From Alphaproteobacteria bacterium (lineage in GTDB: Bacteria; Pseudomonadota; Alphaproteobacteria; GCA-2731375), in assembly GCA_028281075.1 (NCBI GenBank), contig JANQKO010000141.1, forward strand, positions 1 through 8,628: 8,628 nucleotides of DNA. Reading direction: 5' to 3'. A program made the position numbers and the translations under genes. Under the pieces are notes generated by a model. It did no database searches. It saw only the letters and a list, made by a program, of their open reading frames with translations, and was not told where the DNA came from. This document shows positions 6,483 through 8,628 of this stretch, piece after piece; the stretch's first letter is position 1, and each line of letters begins with the position of its first letter.

Positions 6483-7644
6483 AGCCGACGCCGAGCAGGC
6501 GCCCGACGAAATCGAGCTGGATGCGGGCGGCGTCCACCAGGTCGGATATGGGCACTGACTCGTTGGCGGCATGGCCCTCGTCGCCGCTGCCGGGGCCGAA
6601 GTTGATGATCTCGATGCCGTCGTCGGCGAAGTAGCGGCCGTCGCTGACGCCGACGGCGTTGAGGAACCGCGCCGGCGCGCCCTGCCGGGCCGCGATGGCC
6701 TGGCTCAAGGCCGTCACGGCGGGGCCGTCGGCCGGCGCCGTGAAACCGTTGGTGCCGGTCAGGAACGTCACCTCGACGCTGCCGGCCGGCTCGCCCGCGG
6801 TCATGACGATGTCCTTCAGCTCGGCGAAGGCATCCTCGACCTTGGTCTCCGGCAGCAGCCGACAGTCGATCTCGATCGTGCAGCTACTGGGCACGGCATT
6901 GGTGTTGTGGCCGCCGCGGATCAGGCCGATATTCATCGTCGCCCGCTTGTCGCCGGCGACCCGCGCCGCCAGCCTCGGCGCCAGCTCGGCCTCGATCCGG
7001 TTGATCACCCGCACCATGCGCAGGACGGCGCTGTCGCCGGCGGCCGGATTGCCGGCATGCGCCGACCGGCCGGTGGTGTCGATCCGGGCCCAGATCACGC
7101 CGCGCTCCTCGGTGATCAACTGGTTGCTGGTCTGGGCGCCCAGCACCAGCATGTCCGGCTTGACCTTGCCGGTCTCGCGCAGATAGCTGAGCCCGTCCGG
7201 GCCGAGACGCTCCTCGTCGCCGACGAAGGTAAAGACCAGCGATCCGGACGACGGCCCGCCGCGGCGCGCGATCTCCTCGGCCAGCCAGATCTGCGTCGCC
7301 ATGGAGCCCTTGCAGTTGCCGGCGCCAAGCCCGTGGACCCGGCCGTCCCGGATGTCGGCCTGGAACGGATCGCTGTCCCACCTGGCCGCGTCGTCGATGC
7401 CGACCGTGTCGACATGGGCGTTGAAGACCAGCGCCGGCGCGCCCTGGCCCAGGCCGGCGACGACGTTGTCGACGCCCGCCGTCCGCGCCAGCACCTCGGT
7501 CCGGTAGCCGGCGGCGCGCAGGCGTTCGGCGGCATAGGCGCAGATTTTCGTGCTGTCGCCGGGCGGATAGGCCGACGGGATGGTGATCAGATCGGACAGG
7601 ATGCCCGTCAGGCGGTCGGCGAGGTCCGCGTCATCGATGGTCAT
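6481..7644 (-). CDS. M20-family ArgE/DapE-like metallohydrolase with altered metal-ligand positions
   Basis: The 387-aa protein has the size and layout of the ArgE/DapE/carboxypeptidase G2 group: catalytic halves around an inserted dimerisation lid (GRSAHAGNPAAG at 192-203, with H196). Metal site residues that are present are H77 (NAHVDT), E144 and E145 (GDEERLG) and H358 (DEGHAANE). Two positions differ. The bridging aspartate of the usual GxGAxDxKG motif is N110 (GLGAGNCKG), and the Glu of the usual GEPT motif is replaced by A170-Q171 (LGAQTSN). The fold normally cleaves an amide such as an N-acyl amino acid. Here activity may be altered, may use one metal, or may be lost. The rest of the protein is intact, so it is not a decayed gene. 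The ATG at 7644 overlaps the stop of the preceding carbamoylase-type gene as ATGA, so the two are coupled and may act on successive or related substrates. The substrate is unknown. Confidence 0.85.
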   Translation of the reverse strand: MTIDDADLADRLTGILSDLITIPSAYPPGDSTKICAYAAERLRAAGYRTEVLARTAGVDNVVAGLGQGAPALVFNAHVDTVGIDDAARWDSDPFQADIRDGRVHGLGAGNCKGSMATQIWLAEEIARRGGPSSGSLVFTFVGDEERLGPDGLSYLRETGKVKPDMLVLGAQTSNQLITEERGVIWARIDTTGRSAHAGNPAAGDSAVLRMVRVINRIEAELAPRLAARVAGDKRATMNIGLIRGGHNTNAVPSSCTIEIDCRLLPETKVEDAFAELKDIVMTAGEPAGSVEVTFLTGTNGFTAPADGPAVTALSQAIAARQGAPARFLNAVGVSDGRYFADDGIEIINFGPGSGDEGHAANESVPISDLVDAARIQLDFVGRLLGVG

Positions 7645-8628
7645 GCGTCACCATTGGCAAGATCGACCAGCAACGCCGCCAGCACCCGGGTGCCGGCCGC
7701 CAGGTCGTCGGGTGTCGCGCTTTCGGCCTCGTTGTGGCTGATGCCCCCCTCGCAGGGCACGAAGATCATGCCCGTGGGGCAGACGCCGGCCATGTACTGG
7801 GCGTCGTGGCCGGCGCCCGAGAACATGTCCATGCAGCTCAGCCCGAGCTGCCGCGCCTGCCCGCCGACCCGGGCGACCATGGCGCGCGGGAAGTGCGTCG
7901 GCGAGGTGTCGCGGGTCTTGGTCACGGTCACGGCGCAGCCGCGGGCATGCGCCTGGCAGACGGCGTCGACCTGGCCGCCCAGCCGGTCCAGCACCGCCTG
8001 TTCGGGATGCCGGAAGTCGATGGTGAAGAAGACCCGGCCCGGCACCGTGTTCGGCGAGCCCGGCTCGACCTCGAAGCGGCCGATGGTGAAGCGCACGGTG
8101 TCGGTCTCGTCGGCCATCAGCTCCTCCAGCGCGCCGACCATTTCGGCGGCGGCCTTCAGCGCGTCCTTTCGCTGTTTCAGCGGCGTGGTGCCGGCATGCG
8201 CCTCTTCGCCGACGACCTCGATGGCGAACCATTTCGAGCCCTGAATGCCGGTCACCGCGCCGATGGTCGTGCCGCTGCTTTCGAGCCGTGGCCCCTGCTC
8301 GATATGCGCCTCGACATAAGCCGCGACCGGGTAGCCCGACTCGATCCGCCGCAGGTCCGGCAGGGCCGAGAAGGTGGCGTCGAGCGCCGTGCCGAAGCGC
8401 GCGCCGTCGCCGCCGACGACCTCCACCAGCTCCGCCAGCTTCATGTCGCGGACGAACACGGCCGAGCCCATGCAGCCCGGCTGGAAGCGGCTGCCTTCCT
8501 CGTTGGTCCAGGCCACGACCTCGACCGGCCGCCGGGTGGCGATGCCGGCGCGCTCGATCGCCTCCAGCGCCTCGAAGCCGGCCAGCACGCCATGGGCGCC
8601 GTCGAACTTGCCGCCGGTCGGCTGGCTG
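7641..8628 (-). CDS. Zn-dependent M20 hydrolase: N-carbamoyl-L-amino-acid hydrolase / allantoate amidohydrolase family (5' truncated by window edge)
   Basis: The frame is open to the right edge and ends at TGA 7641-7643, giving 328 visible residues. The family is usually about 400-415 aa, so roughly 80 N-terminal residues lie beyond the window. The visible start reads SQPTGGKFDGAHGVLAG, the conserved segment just after the HxD metal motif; its DG aspartate is the bridging metal ligand. WTNEEGSRFQPGCMGS carries the Glu pair, AYVEAHIEQGPRLE a further metal histidine, and GVVGEEAHAG-like GEEAHAGTTP the lid histidine. GSPNTVPG, DFRHPE (substrate-carboxylate Arg), SGAGHDAQYMAG and GGISHNEAE complete the hydantoinase/carbamylase signature. 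Members hydrolyse N-carbamoyl amino acids, beta-ureidopropionate or allantoate, releasing ammonia and carbon dioxide. Sequence alone does not separate these. It is the first visible gene of the leftward cluster and overlaps the next by 4 bp. A GTG at 8588 lies inside the conserved core and is not the start. Confidence 0.88.
   Translation of the reverse strand, partial: SQPTGGKFDGAHGVLAGFEALEAIERAGIATRRPVEVVAWTNEEGSRFQPGCMGSAVFVRDMKLAELVEVVGGDGARFGTALDATFSALPDLRRIESGYPVAAYVEAHIEQGPRLESSGTTIGAVTGIQGSKWFAIEVVGEEAHAGTTPLKQRKDALKAAAEMVGALEELMADETDTVRFTIGRFEVEPGSPNTVPGRVFFTIDFRHPEQAVLDRLGGQVDAVCQAHARGCAVTVTKTRDTSPTHFPRAMVARVGGQARQLGLSCMDMFSGAGHDAQYMAGVCPTGMIFVPCEGGISHNEAESATPDDLAAGTRVLAALLVDLANGDA

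Noticed and set aside
6571..8244. 557-codon open frame on the plus strand
   Set aside because: It runs opposite two well-conserved M20 genes, is rich in Arg, Ala and Gly, and has no motif. It is a GC-driven shadow.

Overview
The window is GC-rich and almost fully coding. It holds seven protein genes, two of them cut by the window edges, and no RNA genes, mobile elements or CRISPR arrays that I can see. Gene density, strong G/C preference at third codon positions and the families present suggest an alphaproteobacterium, perhaps Rhodospirillales-like or Rhizobiales-like. That placement is inference from style and family content, not from a marker gene.

Left part (1-3584): two paralogous FAD/folate amine dehydrogenases of the dimethylglycine/sarcosine dehydrogenase type face each other and overlap by 4 bp at their stop codons. 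The rightward one (1-1170) is only the C-terminal half, cut by the window edge. The leftward one (1167-3584) is complete at 805 aa. Centre (3585-4717): a 137-bp divergent promoter region separates the complete dehydrogenase from a GlxA/GbdR-type regulator (DJ-1/PfpI-like domain plus AraC-type HTH). This region holds a TTGACA box for the dehydrogenase and a helical-turn direct repeat of TGTCA, a plausible operator.

Right part (4723-8628): four genes run leftward. In order of transcription they are an N-carbamoyl-amino-acid hydrolase/allantoate amidohydrolase-type M20 enzyme (5' end outside the window), a second ArgE/DapE-like M20 protein with two altered metal-ligand positions, a small sulfotransferase-like P-loop protein, and a divergent methylenetetrahydrofolate reductase (MetF-like). 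The first two overlap as ATGA, the third follows 11 bp later, and the MetF-like gene comes after a 67-bp gap. This looks like one operon.

How they may work together (inference): the dehydrogenases remove N-methyl groups from glycine-type methylamines and pass the one-carbon unit to tetrahydrofolate. The MetF-like protein handles methylene-THF. The M20 pair could release the amino acid from an N-carbamoyl or N-acyl precursor. The regulator would sense a betaine or methylamine intermediate. The whole reads as a catabolic locus for a methylated nitrogen compound whose identity the sequence does not reveal.
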